Positions 50,526 to 59,562 of a stretch of 64,000 nt of DNA are shown piece after piece. Position numbers and translations under genes: made by a program. Positions within the stretch are counted from its first letter, which is position 1. Each line of letters begins with the position of its first letter. Below the pieces are notes generated by a model. That model searched no databases. It was not told the origin of the DNA and worked only from the letters and a program-made list of their open reading frames with translations. The DNA comes from CAZHRC01 sp964533865 (GTDB lineage: Bacteria > Bacillota > Clostridia > Tissierellales > Peptoniphilaceae): contig CAZHRC010000011.1 in assembly GCA_964533865.1 (NCBI GenBank), positions 1 through 64,000 on the forward strand, in the 5' to 3' direction.

Positions 50526-52667
50526 CTATATCGCACAGGGACTGTACCCACAGTCCTGGCATTCTTCGCAGCCCCCTGAGTGGTTCATCTTGCCACCGCA
50601 AATCGGGCAAGTGTAAGGGTCTTTTTCCAACTCGAACGCGGCAATTTCATCAATTTCCGCTTGGAGTTCTTGAATGCGATCCGCCGCCGTAGCGACGCCG
50701 CTCTTCTTCTTTTTATCGGTAATCAAAATCCCACTTCTCGCACAGCCGTCTCGATAGACGGTGATCCCTTTCAAACCACACTCCCAAGCGTAGATATACA
50801 AATCTTCGATATCGTCAATGGTCGTTTCTTGGGGTAAGTTAACCGTTGAAGAAATGGAAGCATCAATGTATTTTTGCCATGCCGCTTGGACTTGAATACG
50901 GTCTTTGTAATCGAGGTTGGCCGTGGTGACAATGCTCTCTGGTAAATCTTCCTCGTTTTTAATGCCATTGGCATCCATATACTCTTTAATGATCGGCGTA
51001 AACACTTTATAGAACGTATCTTCGTTGTGAAGGGATTCGCTCTTTCTCGTATAGGACACTTGGAAGATGGGCTCCAACCCATTGGAACAGCCAATAAGAG
51101 TGGAGATGGAACCGGTGGGTGCAATAGTGAGCAGTTGACTGTTTCTCAAACCGTATGCTTCCACCATTTTTAACGTTTCCTCGCTGGCATTCGCCTTCAA
51201 AAACGGCGACGCCAACACTGCTTCTCGGTTATACACCGGGAAGGGGCCTTCTTCTTTTGCCAATAATGCCGATTGTTGAAGAGCCTCATTGATAATCAAT
51301 GCGCCCAATTGGTTAATCAACTCAATCGATTCTGGGCTGCCATAGCGCACGTTCATTTTGATCATCAGATCTGCCGCGCCCATAAGCCCTAATCCGATTT
51401 GTCGCAGCTCGGCGGATTTTTCTTGTTGTTGTTTAAGAGGGTGAAGCTTCATGTTTTCATCGAGCACTTCGTTGAGGTAGACGACGCCGTGACGTACCAT
51501 TTTCTTCAAACCTTCCCAGTCAATTTCCGCTTTTTCCGTAAATGGGCGTTTAACGTACTCGGAGAGGTTGATCGATGATAAGTTACAACTCCCAAAAGCA
51601 GGCAATGGCTCTTCTGCACATGGGTTGACCCCTGCGTATTCAAAGTTTGGGTCCTCACTCATCAAATGCCATGAGTTGATCTTATCGCTAAAGAGCACCC
51701 CCGGCTCTGCCATATTCCAGTTATTGCGCGCCAATTTGCGGAAGAGATCTCGAGCGCGAATATCTCGGCGAATCTTTTCACCAGACGCCTCGACGTCAAA
51801 GGTTAGCGTAAACGTCGAATCTGATACCACCGCTTTCATAAACTCATCAGTGATATTGACAGAAATGTTAGCAAAGGTCACTTTCGTTAAGTCGTTTTTG
51901 ATATCGATAAAGTCTTCTATTTCCGGATGAGACACGTCTAAGTTGAGCATGAGCGCGCCGCGGCGACCGCGCATGCCGATAAGGCCGGTCACCAAAGAAT
52001 AAAGGTCCATAAAGGACACGGCGCCTGTGGTGCTGGATGCGGCATTATTGACTCTAGCGCCTTTTGGACGCAACTTGGATAGGGTCAACCCCACCCCTCC
52101 ACCATAAGAATAGGTGCGAGCCATATACTTTGCCGTATCAAAAATATCTTCGATATTGTCCTCAACCTTTGGCATGACGTAACAGTTGCTTAGAGTGATC
52201 TTGCGCCCCAATTTATCGAGTCCGCGACCTGCGAGAATACGACCAGCTGGCATAAATTTCTTATCCCGAACCGCCTTTTTCATGATTTCCGAATCGCCGG
52301 CGACACGAGTCAAGAAATCGTCAAAATTCTCATTTTCGTAACGGTATTTCTTTTCGTAAATATCCCGTTGCAAATCGGTCATGTCCCAGCCGTGTTCACG
52401 GAGTTTTGCGCGTTGAACTCGGTAGATAATATAGTTTTTTGCCACTTCAGGGGTATGGCGCATCAGTTCGATTTCGACAAAGTCTTGAATCTGTTCGATA
52501 TTAGTGATCTCTTCATCGCCAAAATGCGCCGTCGCATCGGCTGCGATACGACTGGATATTTCTACATCCATGCCACCTTCGACTTCAGCCATTGCTTTTT
52601 CTATCGCACGTTGTATTTTGGACTCGTCAAACTCTACGATGACGCCGTTACGCTTTTCAACTCTCAT
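50526..52667 (-). CDS. nrdJ: adenosylcobalamin-dependent (class II) ribonucleotide reductase
   Basis: A 713-residue class II RNR, oxygen independent and B12 dependent. Residues 1-90 are an ATP-cone (MRVEKRNGVIVEFDESKI). The barrel holds the radical-site segment NPCAEEPLPAFGSCNLSSIN (near 375-394) with the Asn-Cys-Glu set, and LTIAPTGSISTLIGCSNG. The C-terminus is a cysteine-rich tail, CPICGGKMNHSGGC then CQDCGYSPC, for re-reduction. It is the only RNR in the window. Its upstream region has DnaA-box-like and NrdR-box-like sites; no B12 riboswitch was seen. GGAGGAG precedes the start. Confidence 0.95.
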   Translation of the reverse strand: MRVEKRNGVIVEFDESKIQRAIEKAMAEVEGGMDVEISSRIAADATAHFGDEEITNIEQIQDFVEIELMRHTPEVAKNYIIYRVQRAKLREHGWDMTDLQRDIYEKKYRYENENFDDFLTRVAGDSEIMKKAVRDKKFMPAGRILAGRGLDKLGRKITLSNCYVMPKVEDNIEDIFDTAKYMARTYSYGGGVGLTLSKLRPKGARVNNAASSTTGAVSFMDLYSLVTGLIGMRGRRGALMLNLDVSHPEIEDFIDIKNDLTKVTFANISVNITDEFMKAVVSDSTFTLTFDVEASGEKIRRDIRARDLFRKLARNNWNMAEPGVLFSDKINSWHLMSEDPNFEYAGVNPCAEEPLPAFGSCNLSSINLSEYVKRPFTEKAEIDWEGLKKMVRHGVVYLNEVLDENMKLHPLKQQQEKSAELRQIGLGLMGAADLMIKMNVRYGSPESIELINQLGALIINEALQQSALLAKEEGPFPVYNREAVLASPFLKANASEETLKMVEAYGLRNSQLLTIAPTGSISTLIGCSNGLEPIFQVSYTRKSESLHNEDTFYKVFTPIIKEYMDANGIKNEEDLPESIVTTANLDYKDRIQVQAAWQKYIDASISSTVNLPQETTIDDIEDLYIYAWECGLKGITVYRDGCARSGILITDKKKKSGVATAADRIQELQAEIDEIAAFELEKDPYTCPICGGKMNHSGGCEECQDCGYSPCAI

Positions 52668-52686
52668 GTCTCCTCCAGAAAATCAT

Positions 52687-52712
52687 TGTGGATAAGTCTT
52701 GTTTTATCCACT
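52687..52712. promoter_or_regulatory. inverted pair of DnaA-box-like sites upstream of nrdJ
   Basis: TGTGGATAA (52687-52695) is a perfect DnaA box on the minus strand, TTATCCACA. TTATCCACT (52704-52712) faces it with one mismatch. Together they form a dyad with an eight-base centre, 20-45 bases from the nrdJ start. Confidence 0.6.
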
Positions 52713-52761
52713 ATATATAGGTTTATTTGTTGTGGTGCAAATGAAATTATACTATATCTAG
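52711..52761. promoter_or_regulatory. two NrdR-box-like palindromes
   Basis: CTATATATAG (52711-52720) and CTATATCTAG (52752-52761) resemble the core of the NrdR box and are 41 bases apart, about four helical turns. One lies in the promoter spacer, the other behind the -10. Match to the consensus is partial. Confidence 0.45.
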
Positions 52762-52774
52762 ACCCCTCTCGCAA
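52746..52774 (-). promoter_or_regulatory. promoter of nrdJ
   Basis: Minus strand TTGCGA (52774-52769), 17 bases, TATAAT (52751-52746). Confidence 0.65.
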
Positions 52775-52920
52775 TGGTGCTGGAGATGGCTTATCGTTAT
52801 TAGTCTAACAGTGCGACTAACCATTCGATATCTATCCAATAAGAAAGCAACGGTTCCGATACCTTGGAAAGAACCGCTGCCATTATAGTGTTATTATTTA
52901 TTCTACTGGATAGAATTACA

Positions 52921-53769
52921 TTAGGATCGGGTCGTCGCCGTGAAAACCAGATCGTACCTCTTGGAGAAATGAGCCCTTGCCGCCTCTCGTGCCTCGATAT
53001 CCTCGTAAACGCCGTAGACCGTCGGTCCACTTCCCGACATCATCGCCATCCTCGCCCCAAATCCCTTCATTTCATCGATGATGTTGGCGATTTCCGGATA
53101 GAGATCCACCCCCACCGGCTCCATGCGGTTTTGTGCGAGGGTGTAAAATATCGGATCATCGGACTCCAAGGCTTTCACGATAGCATCCATGGGGATGGGC
53201 GTCTCTTGAGCGGGTAGGTTGCCGTAGACATACGGCGTGCTTATGGGCTTGCCGTTGTTGACGATGAGGAGATTCAGTGGTTTTGTTAAAGCTACAGGCG
53301 CCAACACCTCTCCTATCCCCGTCGCACGTTGCGTTCCGCCGACAAAAAAGAATGGGACATCAGCCCCTAAACTCGCTCCGATCACCATTAATTCAGACGG
53401 GGTCAAATTCAGATTCCACAGTGTATTGAGGCCGCTCATTGTCGCTGCACAATCCGTACTGCCGCCAGCCAATCCCGCTGCGATGGGGATGCGCTTTGTC
53501 AAGTGTATACGCACACCTGGATCTCCATCATAATATGGTTTTAACGCCTGCCAAGCTTTGACACAAAGGTTGGTCCCATCAGTGGGCAGATTGACGTCAT
53601 CTAAACTCAGATGACAGCCCATCCCTTTCACTCTCTCGATCTCCAACGTATCGAAAAGGCTGATTTCCTGCATGATGGTATCGATGTTGTGGTAGCCATC
53701 CGAGCGACGATTGAGCACGTCCAAGCTTAGATTGACTTTCCCATAGGCTTTTAGGGTCACGGTATCCAT
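52921..53769 (-). CDS. ispE: 4-diphosphocytidyl-2-C-methyl-D-erythritol kinase
   Basis: A 282-residue GHMP kinase of the MEP isoprenoid pathway. The N-terminal AYGKVNLSLDV holds the catalytic Lys, the ATP loop is PIAAGLAGGSTDCAA (about 94-108) and the third GHMP motif is MSGSGPTVYGVY (about 246-257). Located downstream of veg, as in Bacillus, where veg and ispE are close. Full length. Confidence 0.95.
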   Translation of the reverse strand: MDTVTLKAYGKVNLSLDVLNRRSDGYHNIDTIMQEISLFDTLEIERVKGMGCHLSLDDVNLPTDGTNLCVKAWQALKPYYDGDPGVRIHLTKRIPIAAGLAGGSTDCAATMSGLNTLWNLNLTPSELMVIGASLGADVPFFFVGGTQRATGIGEVLAPVALTKPLNLLIVNNGKPISTPYVYGNLPAQETPIPMDAIVKALESDDPIFYTLAQNRMEPVGVDLYPEIANIIDEMKGFGARMAMMSGSGPTVYGVYEDIEAREAARAHFSKRYDLVFTATTRS

Positions 53770-53791
53770 AGTTTTTTCTCCTCTAAAACAT

Positions 53792-53823
53792 AAAAAAACG
53801 ATTCATCAGATGAACCGTTTTTT
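53792..53823. terminator. hairpin between veg and ispE
   Basis: AAAAAACG.TTCATC pairs with GATGAA.CGTTTTTT, with one bulge. It should terminate veg transcription on the minus strand in front of ispE. Confidence 0.7.
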
Positions 53824-53828
53824 AATAA

Positions 53829-54065
53829 TTAACAGATTTTTAGTTCGATTGTTTCGGTTAGAATGTCGGAATAGCTGTAAGACACGGTTCTTTCGATATT
53901 AAACTCGTTAGAAATCCGAACAGTAAAAATATTCGGGAAAGCATCTAGAATAATGCCTTCTTTTGTCACAATACGCTTTCTTCCCCTGTCAGCCTTGAGT
54001 ATAACTCTTTTTCCGATGTTCTCTTCGACGCGTTCCTTAATTGAAGCAAGGTTATTCTCTGTCAT
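53829..54065 (-). CDS. veg: Veg family protein
   Basis: A 78-residue protein aligning over its whole length with B. subtilis Veg: IKERVEENIGKRVILKA, then GRKRIVTKEGIILDAFP and the conserved VSYSYSDILTETIEL end. Veg is a small abundant protein that in Bacillus influences biofilm matrix genes. The ATG at 54065 matches the family start; an ATG at 54080 five codons earlier is possible. Upstream of ispE. Confidence 0.88.
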   Translation of the reverse strand: MTENNLASIKERVEENIGKRVILKADRGRKRIVTKEGIILDAFPNIFTVRISNEFNIERTVSYSYSDILTETIELKIC

Positions 54066-54244
54066 CAACGGTATCACCATCCAATTCTATCCAATAAGGA
54101 GTTTCTCATAAATCGACTACTTTATCAGTATACTCCAAAACCGTCGCCTTGTCAAATGGTGTAATATTATACCGAAGTCGAGCCCTGCTGTCAATCATCT
54201 GTACGGATATTTTTTTATTTCCACTAATCGTTTTCCCAACGAGG

Positions 54245-54273
54245 TTGCTCTTTAGCCAGGATAGGGATATAAT
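54245..54273 (+). promoter_or_regulatory. promoter of the thiD leader
   Basis: TTGCTC, 17 bases, TATAAT, just before the TPP riboswitch. Confidence 0.7.
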
Positions 54274-54287
54274 AGAGTCATTACACG

Positions 54288-54374
54288 ATCAGGGGAGCTT
54301 GTTCCACAAGCTGAGAGGAAGCGCAGGCTTCGACCCTTATACCTGAATTGGATCATGCCAACGGAGGAAGCTCA
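54288..54374 (+). promoter_or_regulatory. TPP (THI-box) riboswitch
   Basis: The conserved order is present: GGGGAGC, CTGAGAGG, ACCCTTATACCTGA, GGATCATGCCAACGGAGGAA. It binds thiamin diphosphate and should switch off the downstream thiD gene by the hairpin at 54386-54416. Confidence 0.95.
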
Positions 54375-54385
54375 GTGTCAACTAT

Positions 54386-54416
54386 GCGAAGCGCCTTAGG
54401 GTGCTTCGCTTTTCTC
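54386..54416 (+). terminator. expression-platform terminator of the TPP riboswitch
   Basis: GCGAAGC, ten bases, GCTTCGC, TTTTCTC. Located 40 bases before the thiD start. Confidence 0.8.
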
Positions 54417-54458
54417 ATATCTGACCCTCAGAATCCAGTGGCTTTTAAAGGAGATACC

Positions 54459-55238
54459 ATGAAAAAAGTTCTAACCATCGCCGGATCCGACTGTAGCGGC
54501 GGCGCGGGGATCCAAGCGGATATCAAAACGATTACCGCTCACAACATGTATGCGATGAGCGCCATCACCGCTCTCACCGCCCAAAACACCCTCGGAGTCA
54601 TCGAGATAATGGAAGCGACCCCTCAGATCGTCGGGGAACAGTTGGATGCGATATTCACCGATATCGTGCCGAATAGCGTTAAAATCGGCATGGTGTCCAA
54701 TGTCGACATCATTCGCGTCATCGCCGAAAAACTCGCGACATACAACGCAAAACACTTGGTGATCGACCCAGTGATGATCTCCACCAGCGGAAGCCGGTTA
54801 TTGTCTGACGACGCCCACCAAGTCTTGATCCAATCCCTACTCCCATTGGGGGAAGTGATCACGCCCAATATCCCTGAGGCAACCGCCCTTTGCGGGTTTG
54901 AAATTTCCGATGAAAGGACGATGATGAGAGCCGCACAAACCATCACCGCTCGTACAGGCGTGCCTACTTTAGTGAAAGGCGGCCATTTAGAAGACGATGC
55001 CCTCGACATACTCTTTGAAAACGGAATTTTTCACCATTTCACCACAAAACGTGTGAACAACCCTAACACTCACGGCACAGGATGTACCCTTTCCTCCGCC
55101 ATCGCCTGCCACCTCGCAAACGGCGACTCCCTCCCTGAAAGCATCGCCCACGCCAAAAATTACATCTCTGGCGCTTTAGAAGCGATGCTCGATCTCGGTG
55201 CAGGCTCTGGTCCTCTAAACCATATGTACCGACTGTGA
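54459..55238 (+). CDS. thiD: hydroxymethylpyrimidine/phosphomethylpyrimidine kinase
   Basis: A 259-residue ribokinase-family enzyme phosphorylating HMP and HMP-P for thiamin synthesis or salvage. The start MKKVLTIAGSDCSGGAGIQAD, LVIDPVMISTSGSRL, and the anion-hole/catalytic motif NTHGTGCTLSSAIA are diagnostic. The ATG at 54459 has AAAGGAG upstream; a longer frame runs back into the riboswitch and is not used. It is the only thiamin gene under this riboswitch here. Confidence 0.96.
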   Translation: MKKVLTIAGSDCSGGAGIQADIKTITAHNMYAMSAITALTAQNTLGVIEIMEATPQIVGEQLDAIFTDIVPNSVKIGMVSNVDIIRVIAEKLATYNAKHLVIDPVMISTSGSRLLSDDAHQVLIQSLLPLGEVITPNIPEATALCGFEISDERTMMRAAQTITARTGVPTLVKGGHLEDDALDILFENGIFHHFTTKRVNNPNTHGTGCTLSSAIACHLANGDSLPESIAHAKNYISGALEAMLDLGAGSGPLNHMYRL

Positions 55239-55325
55239 TCGCCCGACGCCAATTCGCATGTCATTGGGATTGCCCTAGTTGTTACCCGCGTCTTTTGCGC
55301 ACCATTGTCAATTCAACAACCAAAA

Positions 55326-55361
55326 CAGGGCTTTTGACTGGTCGTTCCGTCAAAAGCCCTG
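55326..55361. terminator. bidirectional terminator between thiD and the next gene
   Basis: CAGGGCTTTTGAC and GTCAAAAGCCCTG form a perfect 13-bp stem with a ten-base loop; the T-run is on the minus-strand side. Confidence 0.75.
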
Positions 55362-55364
55362 CTC

Positions 55365-55679
55365 TTAGTTCAACACCCAAAATAAAAAGGTCACAAATAC
55401 ACTGAGTATTAAGGCGAGCACCGTGAGGATACCCACCATGCGCCCCATGTACAACGGCCTTTTTTCAGAAAACAATTTCGCGATGAAAAAAATCATGAAA
55501 TGTCCAACGGTCCACAAATTGGCATACATGACCGCAGACCAACTAAAGAGTCGGCCTTTGAAAATCAAATAACTCTGCCCAAAAATCGTCACCGCGATAC
55601 CTATCAATGGATACATCGCCACTAACTGACGCAAATTATTAATCGCCCTAACTTGAGTGGTGCTCTTATCTTTTCCCAT
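55365..55679 (-). CDS. small membrane protein of unknown function
   Basis: A 104-residue protein with three likely transmembrane helices (about 19-40, 46-68 and 79-103) and a basic start. Not recognised. GGAGG lies before the ATG (GGAGGCGATT). It sits alone next to the gene-poor stretch. Confidence 0.6.
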   Translation of the reverse strand: MGKDKSTTQVRAINNLRQLVAMYPLIGIAVTIFGQSYLIFKGRLFSWSAVMYANLWTVGHFMIFFIAKLFSEKRPLYMGRMVGILTVLALILSVFVTFLFWVLN

Positions 55680-55779
55680 AATCGCCTCCTACTCTTTAAC
55701 GACGCTTCTTATAGCATAGATCCCCTAATTTGACGGTATTAATCATTTCGGCACGTTCTACTCCCAACGATAAAATCTC

Positions 55780-56102
55780 TCACGTAAAAAGGACGTTCGC
55801 CCTGTTTTTGAGTATGGAAATTAATTTGTCTTGGTTTACGGTGTCGAGATCTATGATCCACTCGTTTTCCTCGTAGAGGTGGTTAAGCCCTTTTCTTACG
55901 GCTTGCTGACCATTTCTCTTCGGCCGGTATGTCGAGCGATCTTTGCTTACCGTTTTTATTCGATATATTGACTTTCACACGGGACTTACCTGCTAGTTTC
56001 CTTCACGAATCTAGGCTTTGATAACTTGTCCATACCGGTTAAAATAGGCGTCGAGTTGCTCTTAAAGATGTGTATCCAAAAGTTGTCGTCAGTAATATCG
56101 AC
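55780..56102 (-). pseudogene. decayed coding sequence, family not recognised
   Basis: On the minus strand an open stretch reads VDITDDNFWIHIFKSNS, then MDKLSKPRFVKETSR and stops near 55988. After frameshifts it continues VKVNISNKNGKQRSLDIPAE and then RNGQQAVRKGLNHLYEEN, EWIIDLDTVNQDKLISILKN to a TGA at 55782-55780. The pieces look like protein and lie in order, but no frame is intact and no ribosome site is present. I read it as a broken gene of about 100 residues. The rest of 55680-56529 shows no gene. Confidence 0.5.
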
Positions 56103-56197
56103 CTACTTAATCCTCGGTGAGATTCTTGTCATGAAGCCTCTCAAGAAAAACATGACATGAATCAACATCAGGAGCATGACCAAATTAAACATGCGAA

Positions 56198-56236
56198 AAC
56201 CCGAAACCATCGATCAAAACCGATGATTTCGGGGTT
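56198..56236. terminator. hairpin in the gene-poor stretch
   Basis: AACCCGAAA.CATCG pairs with CGATG.TTTCGGGGTT; TTTT follows on the minus strand. Possibly the old terminator of a lost minus-strand gene. Confidence 0.5.
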
Positions 56237-56379
56237 CTTTACAACTAAGCTCTAAAGTCACCACTTCCTCACCCTTTGCATTACTACTTCTGCCTTACGG
56301 TTCGATACACTTCGCAGTAGATACCCGTGACCGGACTCTCATCTCATAAAACAGAACCCTGCTCAGCACACCGGGAAAA

Positions 56380-56453
56380 GACGACATGAAAACATGCCGC
56401 CTCTAGGAATTGATCTCGATATTGTATTTCACCAACAGGATTTGACAAAGAAC
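56380..56453 (-). repeat. dispersed intergenic repeat, copy B
   Basis: Same order as copy A at 28446: hairpin GACGACATG/CATGCCGCC, CTC, then CGATATTG and ACCAACAGGATTTGACAAA. On the minus strand all arm positions pair if G-U is allowed. It lies about 80-150 bases downstream of the gene ending at 56530. Confidence 0.6.
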
Positions 56454-56529
56454 CTAACAGGCTGAACATATCGCGTCTTTTCACTTTTACTTACATCACT
56501 GGAAGAAGCTCTCCGCCTGCAAGCCTATT

Positions 56530-57015
56530 TCAAAAATAAAAGCTGATCAACCCAACCAACCATAAGACATATACCGGTATCAATGTTATCCCATAAATCA
56601 CTCCGAACCAGAGTATGGTTTTTCTCCAACTCTTCATCGGTTTTTTAAGACTGATCATCATCCTATACATGGTATAGCTGAAATAGAGGGTTGAAAGCGC
56701 AAATAGCACACTCACAATAACCGCTTCCCCTTCTTTTATTGGGGATCCGATTGCATTGCGGAGGAAATATTTAGACGCCAATAACAAAGACGGTATGACC
56801 GACGCTAAAGCTGCGATCACCTCATAAACTGGCCCATTTATCGACTCTTTTTTCCGAAACAGTAAAAACATCGAGACGGCAACGGGAACTCCGTAAGCGA
56901 AAAAAATCACTGCCGTGTTCAGATTTGAATTGGGATCTATGATCTTCCACAAAGATCCGTAGATTTCACCGAGGGTAAACATGTAAGCATAAAGTAAGTC
57001 TAGTAATTTTGTCAT
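56530..57015 (-). CDS. membrane protein of unknown function
   Basis: A 161-residue protein with four likely transmembrane helices (about 30-52, 62-82, 92-115 and 132-158). Not recognised. AGGTGATGAA precedes the ATG. Isolated between gene-poor segments; no partner gene. Confidence 0.6.
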   Translation of the reverse strand: MTKLLDLLYAYMFTLGEIYGSLWKIIDPNSNLNTAVIFFAYGVPVAVSMFLLFRKKESINGPVYEVIAALASVIPSLLLASKYFLRNAIGSPIKEGEAVIVSVLFALSTLYFSYTMYRMMISLKKPMKSWRKTILWFGVIYGITLIPVYVLWLVGLISFYF

Positions 57016-57950
57016 TTCATCACCTGCTTATTTAATCTTAGTGAGTGTAGGTAAGCGTTTTTCTGGCGTATTCCAATTTTGCTACCCATTCAAACTAGCC
57101 GATACCATTTAACGCTCTCCCCTAATACCATTTGTTATAGAACTATTCTTGTTGGTGACTTGTTTCCTTAGTTTCTTTGGGTTCCTTTGCCATTTCTAGT
57201 CATTGTGACGCACCTCCTGTCTCTCGTTAAGATTATCATGTGTCAGGTTACTCGCGACTACAAGACTACTCTAACATCACGGTAAAAAATCACCGTGTTC
57301 TCAATTAATAGAAATCGTTTGCTATTATAACTTCCCACCCGATGTTTCTAATTAGATTAATCACTTAAGTATTTTTGTTAACTTTACTATGATGTTTCGA
57401 TTCGTAAGTATTTACTATATCATCCGGCAATTTTAGGCTTGGTATCGTTTGTCTCGACCTTCTTTACACTGATCCTTGCAAACCTACAATCTTACCTTTC
57501 TATGCTAAAATAACTCCTGATGATTTCTAGATTCTTCCACAACAGTCTTCCAACAATCGTTCTCTATTGACTGCGTTAGCATCAGCATATCACTTACAAT
57601 ATGATATGTTAATCTTTTTTTATTTCATTTACTATTCGAAAGATGCATTGTAGTGTCAAGAGTTTTGTGTAAACCCCCTTTCTGTAATCTTGATAACATA
57701 CGTATTATTATTTAGTATTCTGAATGATATCTCGTTGCAACATCGTTGCTTTTCGATTAGGCAAACACTACTATTTCTTCGAGTTCCTTTACAATAATCG
57801 GTTCTTTTTCTTCTTCAAGTACTTGTGGTGGGATAGGGGGATCAGGTGTGATGCGGTTTGTTTTCAGTGATGCCCTTACCCATGTACTGATTGATACAGA
57901 AAGGCAAACGGAAAATAACAACTCACCACCTTTAAAGACCTATTACAACA
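57016..57950. other. gene-poor AT-rich stretch
   Basis: No gene of normal length is supported. A minus-strand micro-frame at 57193-57143 (MAKEPKETKETSHQQE) lies behind GGAGG but the spacing is long and another ATG is closer. Several A/T-rich runs and no strong hairpins are seen. It may be decayed DNA. Confidence 0.5.
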
Positions 57951-57983
57951 TTTTATTCTCAACTAACACGATTTGACAAAAAC
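57951..57983 (-). repeat. dispersed intergenic repeat, partial copy C
   Basis: CTAACACGATTTGACAAA matches the distal part of copies A and B (CCAACAGGATTTGACAAA in B). It abuts the terminator hairpin at 57980-58013. Confidence 0.45.
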
Positions 57984-58013
57984 CCTCGATTTTCAGCTGG
58001 AAATCGAGGGTTT
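57978..58013 (-). terminator. terminator behind the M18 aminopeptidase gene
   Basis: AAACCCTCGATTT and AAATCGAGGGTTT form a perfect 13-bp stem; TTTTT follows on the minus strand. Confidence 0.75.
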
Positions 58014-58128
58014 AGTGTGTTGTTATGGTCAGGTATCGATTTTAAGTTCTAAGGTCAGGATCGAGGGCTGTCTTCACAATGCCCGCCTCTCGGCGTGCAT
58101 CCTTGAGCCTCACTAGAAGCTTGTATTT

Positions 58129-59511
58129 CTATTTCAAAAAAGCGCTGTAAGCCTTGTACGTCATGTAGGCATCCGCTTTGCTGACCAGTTCCACAGGGGC
58201 GTGCATGGAGAGCATTCCCGTTCCGCAATCGACGACTTCTGCACCGTATTCTGCAAGGATGTAGGCGATGGAGCCTCCTCCTCCTTGGTCCACTTTTCCA
58301 AGCTCGCCCGGCTGCCAAATGATGCCATTGGCGTTGAACAGTTGACGAATCTCTTGTAAAAATTCTGCATTACCGTCATTTGAGCCGGATTTTCCTCTCG
58401 ATCCCGTGTACTTGGACAGGGTGATTCCACATCCCATGTGAGCGACATTTTGTTTTTCGGTGGTGTCGGCAAAGTTTGGATCAAAGCTCACGTTCACATC
58501 TGCCGAAAGCACTTTTGACCGCGCCATCGCTCTGCGCACTTTAAGATCGGAGTAGTCGCCCATCGCTGAAAACAGTTCGGCGATCGCGTTTTCAAAAAAC
58601 TTAGAGGTCATGCCGGTATTACCAACGGAGCCGATTTCTTCTTTGTCGACAAAAAGAGCCACCGCGGTGCGCTTTGGCGCGTCCACTTCAAGGATCGCCT
58701 CCAAGGCGGCATAGGAGCAAACTCTATCGTCGTGGCCGTATGCGGCGATCAGGGAGCGGTCAAATCCCACTTCTCTCGCTTTTTGAGCGGGAACCACTTC
58801 GATCTCTGAGACAATAAAATCCTCTTCGTCCATGCCGTAGGTTTCGTGAAGGTATTTTAAAATATTGGCTTTAATCGGATCTTTGACCTCATCGTCGTTT
58901 CCACTTGGATCGTGTCCGACGACCACATTGAGTTGTTCACCGGTGATCCCTTCCCCCATGGTTTTTGCCATTTGATCCTTTGCCAGATGGGGCAGCAAAT
59001 CGTTGATGAAAAACACGGGATCTTCAGGGGCTTCTCCGATTGCAAGGGTGATTTTCTCCCCGGATTTGGTGTAAACTACGCCGTGAATCGCCAGTGGAAT
59101 GGCTGTCCATTGGTATTTTTTGATCCCACCGTAATAATGGGTTTTGAAAAAAGCTAAGTTGCCCTCTTCGTATAGAGGGACGGCTTTTAGATCGAGTCTT
59201 GGCGCATCGATGTGAGCGCCGACGATTTGCATACCGCTTTCCAAATCCTCACCTAGGACGATGAGAGCGACGGCTTTGTCTTTGTTGTTGGCGTAGAGTT
59301 TGGTGCCGGGTGTTAAGTTCCCGGACTTGAGCCCATCCTCTAGAGAGATGTAGCCCTGTTGTCGCGCTCGGTCGATGATGACCGCCGCCGCTTCCCGTTC
59401 GGTCTTTCCCGCGTCAAGGAAGGCCATGTAGCGTTTTGAATAGGTGTCAAGATCCCTTCTTTGGACCTCGTTCAATGTGGTCCATACATTCGTTCTTTTA
59501 TAAGATGTCAT
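58129..59511 (-). CDS. M18 family aminopeptidase
   Basis: A 460-residue zinc aminopeptidase of the aspartyl aminopeptidase family, cytoplasmic. Metal ligands are in VGAHIDAPRLD (about 97-107), FVDKEEIGSVG (Glu-Glu pair, about 288-298), AYGHDDRVCS and the C-terminal SMHAPVEL. It removes N-terminal residues, often acidic ones, from peptides, fitting an amino-acid-using anaerobe. Preceded by GAGGTATAAT; own terminator at about 58000. Confidence 0.93.
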   Translation of the reverse strand: MTSYKRTNVWTTLNEVQRRDLDTYSKRYMAFLDAGKTEREAAAVIIDRARQQGYISLEDGLKSGNLTPGTKLYANNKDKAVALIVLGEDLESGMQIVGAHIDAPRLDLKAVPLYEEGNLAFFKTHYYGGIKKYQWTAIPLAIHGVVYTKSGEKITLAIGEAPEDPVFFINDLLPHLAKDQMAKTMGEGITGEQLNVVVGHDPSGNDDEVKDPIKANILKYLHETYGMDEEDFIVSEIEVVPAQKAREVGFDRSLIAAYGHDDRVCSYAALEAILEVDAPKRTAVALFVDKEEIGSVGNTGMTSKFFENAIAELFSAMGDYSDLKVRRAMARSKVLSADVNVSFDPNFADTTEKQNVAHMGCGITLSKYTGSRGKSGSNDGNAEFLQEIRQLFNANGIIWQPGELGKVDQGGGGSIAYILAEYGAEVVDCGTGMLSMHAPVELVSKADAYMTYKAYSAFLK

Positions 59512-59562
59512 ATTATACCTCAGATCTGCGCATAGTGCGCGTTTAATGTGTTCCTTTGCTTT

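Noticed and set aside
52668..52920. Possible cobalamin riboswitch before the B12-dependent reductase
   Set aside because: The region is too short and lacks the conserved B12-box; the DnaA- and NrdR-like sites explain the visible structure better.
57143..57193. 16-codon minus-strand micro-gene MAKEPKETKETSHQQE
   Set aside because: A GGAGG lies upstream, but at about 18 bases and with a closer out-of-frame ATG; too short to support without homologs.
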